Positions 44,167-53,169 of a stretch of DNA of 64,000 nt are shown piece by piece (position 1 is the first letter of the stretch; every line of letters starts with the position of its first letter). The notes beneath the pieces are model-generated. The model was not told the DNA's origin, made no database searches, and saw nothing but the letters and a program-made list of their open reading frames with translations. Position numbers and translations under genes: made by a program. Source of the stretch: Prevotella melaninogenica (GTDB taxonomy: Bacteria > Bacteroidota > Bacteroidia > Bacteroidales > Bacteroidaceae); NCBI RefSeq assembly GCF_013267595.1, contig NZ_CP054011.1:1192147-1256146 (forward strand). The letters are read 5' to 3'.

Positions 44167-45596
44167 CAATAGTCCGTTAAATTTTCGCAGTTTGCGAAGC
44201 TTTTACCCAAAAGCCAACAGGAATTGTGGCAGAAAGAAAACATGATAAGTCTCTGAGAAAGAGATAATTAGGCAATAGAATATAACAAAGTATAACATAA
44301 TAAAATCGGCTATCTCATTGAATTTCAGTAACTTTATAGATGTAAAAAGACAATAAAGTTTATGCTGATAACCAACTTGATTAGCCGATATATGAAGCTC
44401 TGCAAAGCAGCATTTAGTGCTGAAGATGGAGCAAAGTTAAACAAAAGTATTCAAACAAACGTCATGGAAATGCTTTTTCTTTTGATGGTCATCCCAAGGA
44501 AATGTAATTTTACGCAGATGGGACGCTATGGAAAGCGTGGCGAACAATGCTATCGGCAGACGGCAGAGCGCAGCGTGAACTGGCTCGAAATAAATATGTG
44601 GCTGAGTGCTTTCGCCTTCAAGCAGGGTAAAGGGCTCAATGCCATCGTTATTGATCCAAGCTTCATCAAGAAGGCTGGGAAGCATACCCCATACGTGGGT
44701 ACGTTTTGGTCGGGCTGTGCAGGTGCGGTAAAGCACGGTCTTGAGATCCTCGGCATCGGTGTGATAGACGTGGACTTGCATGAGTGTATGATGCTCAAGG
44801 CTGTGCAGACCACATTGGAAAAAGGGGAGGAGAAAAAAGAGATGAGTCTATACGACTGGTATACCAAGGTGTTGGAGGACGACAAGGTAACCTTACAGCG
44901 TATTTGCAAGGTTCTTGTCGCTGACTCAGCCTTCTCCAAAAGACCTTTCATCGACAAGGTAATGAAGATGGGCTTCCATGTTGTGAGCCGCTTGCGTCAT
45001 GACGCAGCCTTGTTCTACACATGGGATGGGGAACCCACGGGAAAGCCCGGCCGTCCTCGTATCAAAGGTGACAAGATTGACGTAAGGAACATCGACATAT
45101 CCAAAGGCAATGAGCTTGATTTAGGAGAGACCAAAGGCAAAGCCTATGCGCTCAAGGCGTGGTGCAAGTCCTTGCATAGGGTCGTGTCGATTGTCATCCA
45201 CGAGTTGCCCAACGGTGTCCGCCGTTTGTACTTCTCTACGGATGAGAGCATGAGTGGACGCGATGTGATGGAGTACTATACCACACGTTTCCAAGAGGAG
45301 TTTTGCTTTCGCGACGCAAAGCAATTCCTCGGTCTTACCGATTGTCAGGCACGCGACAAGAGAAAACTTGAATTTGCTTTCAACTCTTCATTCACAGCAC
45401 TCAATGTGACCAAAATCATGTGCAAGGAACTTGGCACGTCCATCGGTCGACTTAAAGCGCAGATGGTCAATGCCTACTATGCACAACGAATTATTGACGT
45501 GTTCGAGAAGAACCCGAACACGCCATTAAATAAAGAAAGGATAAATGATATATTTAGTTTCGCTGCTGATGCAGCATAATATTTAACGGACTATTG
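44167..45596. mobile_element. IS4-like insertion sequence, 1430 bp
   Basis: Perfect 16-bp terminal inverted repeats CAATAGTCCGTTAAAT (44167-44182) and its complement (45581-45596), bounded by a 5-bp TTATA duplication. One transposase gene (44362-45579) fills it. Base composition is visibly more GC-rich than the paralog array around it. The intact ends and frame suggest a recent insertion that may still be active. Confidence 0.93.
44362..45579 (+). CDS. IS4-like DDE transposase
   Basis: 405 residues. The DDE core is visible: NAIVIDPSFIKKAGK (first Asp), VLVADSAFSKRPFIDKV (second Asp), and YTTRFQEEFCFRDAK, which fits the IS4 pattern Y-x2-R-x3-E-x6-K (Glu of the triad). The start at 44362 is the first ATG after the left end; M11 is an alternative. 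It lies on the strand opposite to the array genes. The 5-bp target duplication is shorter than for IS10 or IS50, so the subgroup is left open. Confidence 0.92.
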   Translation: MLITNLISRYMKLCKAAFSAEDGAKLNKSIQTNVMEMLFLLMVIPRKCNFTQMGRYGKRGEQCYRQTAERSVNWLEINMWLSAFAFKQGKGLNAIVIDPSFIKKAGKHTPYVGTFWSGCAGAVKHGLEILGIGVIDVDLHECMMLKAVQTTLEKGEEKKEMSLYDWYTKVLEDDKVTLQRICKVLVADSAFSKRPFIDKVMKMGFHVVSRLRHDAALFYTWDGEPTGKPGRPRIKGDKIDVRNIDISKGNELDLGETKGKAYALKAWCKSLHRVVSIVIHELPNGVRRLYFSTDESMSGRDVMEYYTTRFQEEFCFRDAKQFLGLTDCQARDKRKLEFAFNSSFTALNVTKIMCKELGTSIGRLKAQMVNAYYAQRIIDVFEKNPNTPLNKERINDIFSFAADAA

Positions 45597-45601
45597 TTAT
45601 A
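45597..45601. repeat. Target site duplication TTATA, right
   Basis: Second copy of the 5-bp duplication, directly after the IS right end. Confidence 0.85.
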
Positions 45602-46004
45602 CTTAAAAACTTCTTATATTCTACAGAATAGAATGGAATATACCATCCTCTTGGATTTGCGAAATAATTACCATCGATTTTTTTTGTAAAGGTTTCCACC
45701 GTCTTGACATCCTCATCTTGATTCTCCAAATAATATTTAGAGTTATCTTCTGGCATAGTAACCTCTATGTCATAAGAATTATTCATATACTCTTTGCAAT
45801 ATTGTTCTGCATCATCGTTATACTTATTTGAATAATAAAATATATTGATAAGGAAACACAGCAAAGGGAAAGCAACAACGGTACCTAAGATTTGTCCTAA
45901 GGTAACCATTGGAATATATTTGAAGATATTTCTCATAACTAATGTGCTTGGATTTTCATTCTTCCCTACTTGCTGATACGAATCCTACTCATTGCAAAAT
46001 GACC

Positions 46005-46619
46005 TTACTCTTTATTCTTAAATCGTCTTTTAAACTCACTTTTGGACATCTTATATTTCAAATAACGTACGACATTCTCACGATAGAAGCTGTCCATATA
46101 CGCCTTATCATAATCCTTATCATAATCTCGGATGGACTCGTCCACACCAACATCCTTCAATACTGGCACAGGGTTCTCCTTTGTTCCATACTCAGGATTG
46201 TTCGTATCATCCCTGTTGACTGTTAGGATAACCTTCATGCCATAAGGCCACCACATATCTTGAAGCCCAAGAAAACACATAATACTAAAATATTTCTTAT
46301 ATTTCCCAGAATAAAAAGGCATATAAACACCATCAGGATTAGAAAAATAATTATTATCTATTCTTGTTCTGAAAGTCTCCGATGTTAGAGCATCTTCATC
46401 TTGATTCTTAAGATAACACTGAGATTTCTCTTCAGGCATAGCAACCTCTATATCATAAGAATTATTCATATACTTTTTGTAGTACTGTTCTGCATCATCG
46501 TTATACTTATTTGAATAATAAAATATATTGATAAGGAAACACAGTAAGGGGAAACCAACTACGGTACCTAATATCTGACCTAATGTTACCATTGGAATAT
46601 ATTTAAAAATATTTCTCAT
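46005..46619 (-). CDS. Island paralog 5 (class A)
   Basis: 204 residues from ATG 46619 (MRNIFKYIPMV); the frame stays open 13 codons upstream but that is spacer. The N-terminal ~120 residues match paralog 7 almost exactly (YLKNQDEDALTSETFRTRID, CFLGLQDMWWPYGMKV), whereas the C-terminal ~60 match the interrupted paralog 4 exactly (VVRYLKYKMSKSEFKRRF). This is direct evidence of gene conversion or unequal crossing-over. Confidence 0.86.
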   Translation of the reverse strand: MRNIFKYIPMVTLGQILGTVVGFPLLCFLINIFYYSNKYNDDAEQYYKKYMNNSYDIEVAMPEEKSQCYLKNQDEDALTSETFRTRIDNNYFSNPDGVYMPFYSGKYKKYFSIMCFLGLQDMWWPYGMKVILTVNRDDTNNPEYGTKENPVPVLKDVGVDESIRDYDKDYDKAYMDSFYRENVVRYLKYKMSKSEFKRRFKNKE

Positions 46620-46687
46620 AACTGATATACTTAGGGTTTCACTCTCCTCTACTTGCAAAACCGATTCTTACTCATTGCAGAATAACC

Positions 46688-47302
46688 TTACTCTTTATTC
46701 TTAAATCGTCTTTTAAACTCACTTTTTGGCATCTTATATTTCAAATAACGTATGACATTCTCACGATAGAAGCTATCCATATATGCCTTATCATAATCTT
46801 GGTCGTTGTCTCGGATAGACTCGTCTACGCCAATATCCTTCAATACTGGCACAGGGTTCTCCTTTGTTCCATACGCTGGATTGTTCATATCATCCTTGTT
46901 TACTGTCAAGAAAACCTTCATACCATAAGGCCACCACAAATCCTTAGAGCCCAAGAAATACATAATATTGAAATACTTCTTATACTCTACAGAATAGAAT
47001 GGAATATAAACTGCTCGAGGGTTAGAAAAGTAATTTTTGTCCATTTTTGTAATGAAAGTCTCTGACATGCGAAATTCGTCATCTTGATTCTCCAAATAAT
47101 ACTGGGATTTTTCTTCAGGCATTGAAATCTCTATGTTATAAGAATTATTCATATAATCTTCGCAATACTGTTCTGCATCATCATTATACTTGTTGGAATA
47201 ATAAAACTGATTTATAAGGAAAATCAGTAAAGGGAAACCGACAACAGTACCTAAAATTTGTCCTAAGGTGACCATTGGAATATATTTGAAGATATTTCTC
47301 AT
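46688..47302 (-). CDS. Island paralog 6 (class A)
   Basis: 204 residues. The class A N-terminus has INQFYYSNKYNDD in place of INIFYYSNKYNDD; the variable centre reads NIEISMPEEKSQYYLENQ and FNIMYFLGSKDLWWPYG, then the usual C-terminus. The spacer before the next copy is 69 bases and very like the other class A spacers. Confidence 0.86.
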   Translation of the reverse strand: MRNIFKYIPMVTLGQILGTVVGFPLLIFLINQFYYSNKYNDDAEQYCEDYMNNSYNIEISMPEEKSQYYLENQDDEFRMSETFITKMDKNYFSNPRAVYIPFYSVEYKKYFNIMYFLGSKDLWWPYGMKVFLTVNKDDMNNPAYGTKENPVPVLKDIGVDESIRDNDQDYDKAYMDSFYRENVIRYLKYKMPKSEFKRRFKNKE

Positions 47303-47371
47303 AACTGATGTACTTGGATTTTCACTCTCCCCCTACTTGCTAAACCGATTCTTACTCATTACAGAATAACC

Positions 47372-47986
47372 TTACTCTTTATTCTTAAACCGTTTCTTAA
47401 ACTCACTTTTTGGCATCTTGTATTTCAAATAACGTATGACATTCTCACGATAGAAGCTATCCATATACGCCTTATCATAATCCTTATCATAATCTCGGAT
47501 GGACTCGTCCACACCAACATCCTTCAAGACTGGCACAGGGTTCTCCTTTGTTCCATACGCTGGATTGTTCATATCATCCCTGTTGACTGTTAGGATAACC
47601 TTCATGCCATAAGGCCACCACATATCTTGAAGCCCAAGAAAACACATAATACTAAAATATTTCTTATATTTCCCAGAATAAAAAGGCATATAAACACCAT
47701 CGGGATTAGAAAAATAATTATTATCTATTCTTGTTCTGAAAGTCTCCGATGTTAGAGCGTCTTCATCTTGATTCTTAAGATAACACTGAGATTTCTCTTC
47801 AGGCATAGCAACCTCTATATCATAAGAATTATTCATATACTTTTTGTAGTACTGTTCTGCATCATCGTTATACTTATTTGAATAATAAAATATATTGATA
47901 AGGAAACACAGTAAGGGGAAACCAACTACGGTACCTAAGATTTGTCCTAAGGTAACCATTGGAATATATTTGAAGATATTTCTCAT
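47372..47986 (-). CDS. Island paralog 7 (class A)
   Basis: 204 residues, near-identical to paralogs 5 and 8 over the first ~100 residues. The centre reads NPDGVYMPFYSGKYKKYFSI and the end is YLKYKMPKSEFKKRFKNKE. It is one of the most recently duplicated copies. Confidence 0.86.
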   Translation of the reverse strand: MRNIFKYIPMVTLGQILGTVVGFPLLCFLINIFYYSNKYNDDAEQYYKKYMNNSYDIEVAMPEEKSQCYLKNQDEDALTSETFRTRIDNNYFSNPDGVYMPFYSGKYKKYFSIMCFLGLQDMWWPYGMKVILTVNRDDMNNPAYGTKENPVPVLKDVGVDESIRDYDKDYDKAYMDSFYRENVIRYLKYKMPKSEFKKRFKNKE

Positions 47987-48054
47987 AACTAATGTGCTTG
48001 GATTTTCATTCTCCCCTACTTGCTGATACGATTCCTACTCATTGCAAAATGACC

Positions 48055-48669
48055 TTACTCTTTATTCTTGAATCGTCTTTTAAACTCCTCCTTTGGCATC
48101 TTGTATTTCAAATAACGTATGACATTCTCACGATAGAAACTATCCATATATGCCTTATCATAATCTTGGTCGTTGTCTCGGATAGATTCATCTACGCCAA
48201 TATCCTTCAATACTGGCACAGGGTTTTCCTTTGTTCCATACGCTGGATTGTTCATATCATCCCTGTTCACCGTCAGGATAACTTTCATTCCATAAGGCCA
48301 CCACATATCCCTTGAACTCAGGAAACACATAATACTAAAATATTTCTTATATTCTACAGAATAAAATGGGATATAGGTACCTCCTGGATTAGAAAAATAA
48401 TTATTATCCATTTTTGTTCTGAAGGTCTCCGATGTTAGAGCGTCTTCATCTTGATTCTTAAGATAACACTGAGATTTCTCTTCAGGCATAGCAACCTCTA
48501 TATCATAAGAATTATTCATATACTTTTTGTAGTACTGTTCTGCATCATCATTATACTTATTTGAATAATAAAATATATTGATAAGGAAACACAGCAAAGG
48601 GAAACCGACAACGGTACCTAAGATTTGTCCTAAGATAACCATTGGAATATATTTGAAGATATTTCTCAT
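48055..48669 (-). CDS. Island paralog 8 (class A)
   Basis: 204 residues from ATG 48669; the frame is open 15 codons further but that is spacer sequence. It equals paralog 7 over residues ~1-90, then has its own NPGGTYIPFYSVEYKKYFSI and SSRDMWWPYGMKV. It ends YLKYKMPKEEFKRRFKNKE. PMVILGQ replaces PMVTLGQ. Confidence 0.86.
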   Translation of the reverse strand: MRNIFKYIPMVILGQILGTVVGFPLLCFLINIFYYSNKYNDDAEQYYKKYMNNSYDIEVAMPEEKSQCYLKNQDEDALTSETFRTKMDNNYFSNPGGTYIPFYSVEYKKYFSIMCFLSSRDMWWPYGMKVILTVNRDDMNNPAYGTKENPVPVLKDIGVDESIRDNDQDYDKAYMDSFYRENVIRYLKYKMPKEEFKRRFKNKE

Positions 48670-48737
48670 AACTGATGTACTTGGATTTTCATTCTCCCCT
48701 ACTTGCTGATACAAATCCTACTCATTGCAGAATAACC

Positions 48738-49352
48738 TTACTCTTTATTCTTAAATCGTCTTTTAAACTCACTTTTGGGCATCTTATATTTCAAATAACG
48801 TATGACATTCTCACGATAGAAGCTATCCATATACGCCTTATCATAATCCTTATCATAATCTCGGATAGACTCGTCCACACCAACATCCTTCAACACTGGC
48901 ACAGGATTCTCCTTTGTGCCATACGCTGGACTATTCATATCATCCCTGTTGACTGTCAGGATAACCTTCCGTCCATAAGGCCAATGCATCTGACTTATAT
49001 TAACAAAATACATTATACTTAAAAACTTCTTATATTCTACAGAATAAAAGGGATTATACGATCCACTTGGATTTGCAAAATAATTACCATCGATTTTTGT
49101 CGTAAAGGTTTCCATTGTCTCTACATCTTCGTCTTGATTCTCCAAATAATATTTAGAGTTATCTTCTGGCATAGTAACCTCTATGTCATAAGAATTATTC
49201 ATATACTCTTTGTAATACTGTTCTGCATCATCATTATACTTATTTGAATAATAAAATATATTGATAAGGAAACACAGCAAAGGGAAACCGACAACGGTAC
49301 CTAAGATTTGTCCTAAGGTAACCATTGGAATATACTTGAAGATATTTCTCAT
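48738..49352 (-). CDS. Island paralog 9 (class A)
   Basis: 204 residues. It is the closest intact relative of the IS-interrupted paralog 4 (shared KYYLENQDEDV, KKFLSIMYFV, ISQMHWPYGRK). It is the first class A copy after the class B block, and the spacer before it is of the 68-base class A type. Confidence 0.86.
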   Translation of the reverse strand: MRNIFKYIPMVTLGQILGTVVGFPLLCFLINIFYYSNKYNDDAEQYYKEYMNNSYDIEVTMPEDNSKYYLENQDEDVETMETFTTKIDGNYFANPSGSYNPFYSVEYKKFLSIMYFVNISQMHWPYGRKVILTVNRDDMNSPAYGTKENPVPVLKDVGVDESIRDYDKDYDKAYMDSFYRENVIRYLKYKMPKSEFKRRFKNKE

Positions 49353-49420
49353 AACTGGTGTGCTTGGATTTTCATTCTCCCCTACTTGCTGAAACGAATC
49401 TTACTCATTGCAGAATAACC

Positions 49421-50041
49421 TTACTCTTTATTCTTGAAACGTCTTTCAAACTCCTCCTTTGGCATCTTATATTTCAAGTAGTTAATGACATTGTTCCGAT
49501 AGAATTTATCCATAAAGACAGAGTCAGTATCCTTGCCACTAAACCATATCGGTTCACTCACACCTACTGCTTTCAGTACAGGCACAGGATTATCTTTTGT
49601 ACCATACTCGGGGTTATTCATATCGTCACGGTTGACTGTAAGGTAAAGTTCTTTCTCTCCATAGCTTCCATTAACATCCTTAAATGCAATAATATTCATA
49701 TACTTTTTATACTCCTTACAATAGAAAGAAGTGTAATCAGTACTTGGGTTATTGAAAAAATTACGAGAGTCATAAGTTGTATCAAAAACTTCACTTAAAG
49801 GATACTTTTCATCATCAGTGTTATTTAGATACAACTGTGAATCTTCCGGTGGCATTATTACCTTTATTCTATAATATTTATCCATATACTGTTTATAAAA
49901 TATTACAGCTTCGTTGTTATATTTATTCTTATAGCATAATGCATCAATAACCTTAGGCATCATTGGTACAACAAAAAATGAACCAATAACACTTCCGATC
50001 GTTACCCAAGGGATAAAACTTATAAATTTGACCTTTGTCAT
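49421..50041 (-). CDS. Island paralog 10 (class B, subtype B1)
   Basis: 206 residues from ATG 50041 (a GTG precedes it). Class B starts MTKVKFISFIPWVTIGSVIG, has the hydrophobic segment at about 8-32, a distinct middle, and the C-terminal block GVSEPIWFSGKDTDSVFMDK. Subtype B1 is recognised by KDVNGSYGEKELYLTVN. It ends ERRFKNKE, as class A does, so the class boundary lies after its end. Confidence 0.85.
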   Translation of the reverse strand: MTKVKFISFIPWVTIGSVIGSFFVVPMMPKVIDALCYKNKYNNEAVIFYKQYMDKYYRIKVIMPPEDSQLYLNNTDDEKYPLSEVFDTTYDSRNFFNNPSTDYTSFYCKEYKKYMNIIAFKDVNGSYGEKELYLTVNRDDMNNPEYGTKDNPVPVLKAVGVSEPIWFSGKDTDSVFMDKFYRNNVINYLKYKMPKEEFERRFKNKE

Positions 50042-50047
50042 CACGTT

Positions 50048-50668
50048 CTACTTTCCTTTCTTGAATCGTCTTTCAAACTCCTCCTTTGGCATTTTATATT
50101 TCAAGTAGTTAATGACATTGTTCCGATAGAAATTATCCATAAAGACAGAATCAGTATCCTTTCCACTAAACCATATCGGTTCACTCACACCGACTGCTTT
50201 CAGTACTGGTACTGGGTTATCTTTTGTACCATATTCGGGATTATTCATATCGTCACGGTTGACAGTTAATACAACCTCCTTTCCCCAATAATTCCCATCT
50301 ACATTTTGAAAAGAAATAATGTTCATACACTTTCTATACTCCAAACAATAAAAGATACAATAAACGGCCTTTGGGTAACTAAAATATTTATTCGAATCAT
50401 AGGTGACTTTAAACCTTTCACTTAAAGGGAATTTCTTATTATCAACATTATTTAAAAAATCCTTAGAATCGTATGTAGGCATTATTATTTTAATATTATA
50501 GCTGCTATCAATGTATTTCTGATAAACATGTGATGCATCGTTATTATACTTATCCTTATAATATAATGCGTCAACTATCTTAGGCATCATAGGAATTATA
50601 AAAAATGAGCCTATAATACTGCCGATCGTTACCCAAGGGATAAAACTTATAAATTTCATTTTAGACAT
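50048..50668 (-). CDS. Island paralog 11 (class B, subtype B2)
   Basis: 206 residues from ATG 50668. The centre QNVDGNYWGKEVVLTVN defines subtype B2; the ending is RRFKKGK. Only 6 bases separate it from the next gene, with no room for a spacer promoter. Confidence 0.85.
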   Translation of the reverse strand: MSKMKFISFIPWVTIGSIIGSFFIIPMMPKIVDALYYKDKYNNDASHVYQKYIDSSYNIKIIMPTYDSKDFLNNVDNKKFPLSERFKVTYDSNKYFSYPKAVYCIFYCLEYRKCMNIISFQNVDGNYWGKEVVLTVNRDDMNNPEYGTKDNPVPVLKAVGVSEPIWFSGKDTDSVFMDNFYRNNVINYLKYKMPKEEFERRFKKGK

Positions 50669-50674
50669 CACTAT

Positions 50675-51295
50675 CTATTTTTTAGTCTTAAACCGCCTTT
50701 CAAACTCTTCCTTTGGCATCTTATACTTTAAGTAGTTAATGACATTGTTCCGATAGAACTTATCCATAAAGATAGAATCTGTATCCTTTCCACTAAACCA
50801 TATCGGTTCGCTCACACCGACTGCTTTCAGTACAGGTACAGGATTCTCTTTTGTACCATACTCGGGATTATTCATATCATCACGATTAACTGTAAGGTAA
50901 AGTTCTTTGTTCCCGTAATTTCCATTGACATCTTTAAACGTAATTATATTCATATATTTTTTGTATTCACGACAATAGAAAAAAGTATATTCGGCACAAG
51001 GATTATTAAAATAATTTTGTGAATTATAAGTAGTATCAAACCTTTCAAAAAGAGGGTATCTCTCCTTGTCTACATTATATAGAAAATACTTAGAATTACC
51101 AGAAGGCATTGCTACCTTGAGAGTATAACTTGAGTCTATATACTGTTGAAAACAATAAATAGCATCATTATTGTACTTATTTTTATAATAGAGCTTATCT
51201 ACGAGTTTTGATATCATAGGTACTATAAATACTGAACCAATAAGACTACCAATAAACACCCAAGGAATAAAACTTATAAATTTCATTTTAGACAT
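50675..51295 (-). CDS. Island paralog 12 (class B, subtype B1)
   Basis: 206 residues from ATG 51295; a GTG codon just before it overlaps the stop of paralog 13 (TAGTGATG). The centre is KDVNGNYGNKELYLTVN (B1), with its own variable part SSYTLKVAMPSGNSKYFLYN. Confidence 0.85.
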   Translation of the reverse strand: MSKMKFISFIPWVFIGSLIGSVFIVPMISKLVDKLYYKNKYNNDAIYCFQQYIDSSYTLKVAMPSGNSKYFLYNVDKERYPLFERFDTTYNSQNYFNNPCAEYTFFYCREYKKYMNIITFKDVNGNYGNKELYLTVNRDDMNNPEYGTKENPVPVLKAVGVSEPIWFSGKDTDSIFMDKFYRNNVINYLKYKMPKEEFERRFKTKK

Positions 51296-51297
51296 CA

Positions 51298-51921
51298 CTA
51301 TCTATTTTTAGTCTTAAACCGTCTTTCAAATTCCTCCTTTGGCATCTTATACTTTAAGTAGTTAATGACATTGTTCCGATAGAAATTATCCATAAAGACA
51401 GAATCAGTATCCTTGCCGCTAAACCATATCGGTTCACTCACACCGACTGCTTTCAGTACAGGCACAGGATTATCTTTTGTACCATACTCGGGATTATTCA
51501 TATCGTCACGGTTGATAGTTAATACAACCTCCTTTCCCCAATAATTCCCATCTACATTTTGAAAAGAAATAATGTTCATACATTTATTATATTCTGAGCA
51601 GAAAAAGATACAATAGTCAGCACTCGGATTACTAAAATACTTTTTTGAATCGTAGGTTACCTTAAATCTCTCGCCCAAAGGAAATCTTTCTTTATCACAA
51701 TTATGTAAAACTTTATCAGATTTATATGACGGCATTACTACTTTAATCGTAAAACAACTATCAATGTATTTTTGGTAGACTTGTGAGGCATCATTATTAT
51801 ATTTGTCCTTATAATACAGCGCATCAACTATCTTGGGCATCATCGGTACAATAAATAGTGAACCGATAATACCTCCGATAGTTACCCAAGGGATAAAACC
51901 TATAAACTTGACCTTTGTCAT
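51298..51921 (-). CDS. Island paralog 13 (class B, subtype B2)
   Basis: 207 residues from ATG 51921. The centre QNVDGNYWGKEVVLTIN makes it B2; the variable part is SCFTIKVVMPSYKSDKVLHN. It ends RRFKTKNR and its stop touches the start of paralog 12. Confidence 0.85.
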   Translation of the reverse strand: MTKVKFIGFIPWVTIGGIIGSLFIVPMMPKIVDALYYKDKYNNDASQVYQKYIDSCFTIKVVMPSYKSDKVLHNCDKERFPLGERFKVTYDSKKYFSNPSADYCIFFCSEYNKCMNIISFQNVDGNYWGKEVVLTINRDDMNNPEYGTKDNPVPVLKAVGVSEPIWFSGKDTDSVFMDNFYRNNVINYLKYKMPKEEFERRFKTKNR

Positions 51922-51927
51922 CACGTT

Positions 51928-52548
51928 CTACTTCCCTTTCTTAAATCGTCTTTCAAACTCCTCCTTTGGCATCTTATATTTCAAGTAGTTAATGACATTG
52001 TTCCGATAGAATTTATCCATAAAGACAGAATCAGTATCCTTGCCACTAAACCATATCGGTTCACTCACACCTACTGCTTTCAGCACGGGTACAGGATTTT
52101 CCTTTGTTCCATACTCGGGATTATTCATATCGTCACGATTGACTGTAAGGTAAAGTTCTTTCTCTCCATAACTCCCATTAACATCCTTGAATGCTATAAT
52201 ATTCATATATTTTTTACACTCCTTACAATAGAAAGAAGTGTAATCAGCACTTGGGTTATTGAAAAAATTACGAGAGTCATAAGTTGTATCAAATACTTCA
52301 CAAAGAGGATACTTTTCTCTATCAACATTATGTAAATAAAGCTTAGAATCTGCGTTAGGCATTACTATTTTGATATTATAGCTGCTATCAATGTATCTTT
52401 GATAAGCTTGTGAAGCATCATTATTATATTTGTTCTTATAATACAATGCATCAACTATCTTGGGCATCATCGGTACAATAAATAGTGAACCAATAAGACT
52501 CCCGATAGTTACCCAAGGGATAAAACCTATAAACTTAACCTTTGTCAT
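51928..52548 (-). CDS. Island paralog 14 (class B, subtype B1)
   Basis: 206 residues from ATG 52548. The centre KDVNGSYGEKELYLTVN is identical to that of paralog 10 and the end RRFKKGK equals paralog 11. It is the upstream end of the class B block. Confidence 0.85.
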   Translation of the reverse strand: MTKVKFIGFIPWVTIGSLIGSLFIVPMMPKIVDALYYKNKYNNDASQAYQRYIDSSYNIKIVMPNADSKLYLHNVDREKYPLCEVFDTTYDSRNFFNNPSADYTSFYCKECKKYMNIIAFKDVNGSYGEKELYLTVNRDDMNNPEYGTKENPVPVLKAVGVSEPIWFSGKDTDSVFMDKFYRNNVINYLKYKMPKEEFERRFKKGK

Positions 52549-52554
52549 CACGTT

Positions 52555-53169
52555 CTACTTTCCTTTCTTGAATCGTCTTTCAAACTCCTCCTTTGACATC
52601 TTATATTTCAAATAACGTATGACATTCTCACGATAGAAGCTATCCATATACGCCTTATCATAGTCCTTTTCATAATCTCGGATAGACTCATCCACACCAA
52701 TATCCTTCAACACTGGTACAGGATTATCCTTTGTGCCATACTCAGGATTATTCATATCATCCCTGTTAACTGTCAGGATAACCTTCATACCATAAGGCCA
52801 ACGCATCTGGTTTATATCAACAAAGTACATTATACTAAAATACTTTTTGTACTCCGTAGAATAAAAAGGATTATACCATGCCTCAGGATTAGAAAAATCA
52901 TTACCATTCATCTTTACTCGAAAGACTTCTAATGTTTTATAATCTTTATCTACATTCTTAATATAATTCTTAGAGTTTTTAGGAGGCGTTGTCACTTGTA
53001 CATTATATGAACGCTTAATATAAGCTACATAATATTTCTCAGCTTCATTATTGTACTTATGGGCATAATACAAATTATTAATAAGAAAAACAATGATAGG
53101 TATTACAATGCAAGAACCTACTATCTGTCCTAAAAAAGCCATTGGTATGTTTTTTATGATATTCTTCAT
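52555..53169 (-). CDS. Island paralog 15 (class A-like), directly coupled to the PAAR-like gene
   Basis: 204 residues. The N-terminus MKNIIKNIPMAFLGQIVG and the variable region (YIKRSYNVQVTTPPKNSKNY) are its own; the C-terminal half is class A (IRDYEKDYDKAYMDSFY) and ends ERRFKKGK as in class B. The start overlaps the stop of the 400-aa gene by ATGA (53166-53169), so this copy is made in step with it. If the array consists of immunity genes, this is the best candidate for the cognate one. Confidence 0.87.
   Translation of the reverse strand: MKNIIKNIPMAFLGQIVGSCIVIPIIVFLINNLYYAHKYNNEAEKYYVAYIKRSYNVQVTTPPKNSKNYIKNVDKDYKTLEVFRVKMNGNDFSNPEAWYNPFYSTEYKKYFSIMYFVDINQMRWPYGMKVILTVNRDDMNNPEYGTKDNPVPVLKDIGVDESIRDYEKDYDKAYMDSFYRENVIRYLKYKMSKEEFERRFKKGK

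Larger units (their letters stand above)
43887..45936 (-). pseudogene. Island paralog 4 (class A), split by an IS element
   Basis: The 5' part (45602-45936; MRNIFKYIPMVTLG to KKFLSI) and the 3' part (43887-44166; IMYFVDISQM to the RRFKNKE end) together match intact paralog 9 (48738-49352). They are separated by the 1430-bp IS at 44167-45596. The ends of both halves read into IS sequence (TIVR; a false start at 44243). It was an ordinary gene before the insertion and is now presumably inactive. Confidence 0.9.

Noticed and set aside
43887..44243. Separate 118-residue gene with a new N-terminus
   Set aside because: The first ~27 codons are IS sequence; the rest is the 3' half of the split paralog.
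44437..44957. Minus-strand frames inside the IS element
   Set aside because: Antisense shadows of the transposase gene, which has the DDE and Y-R-E-K signatures.
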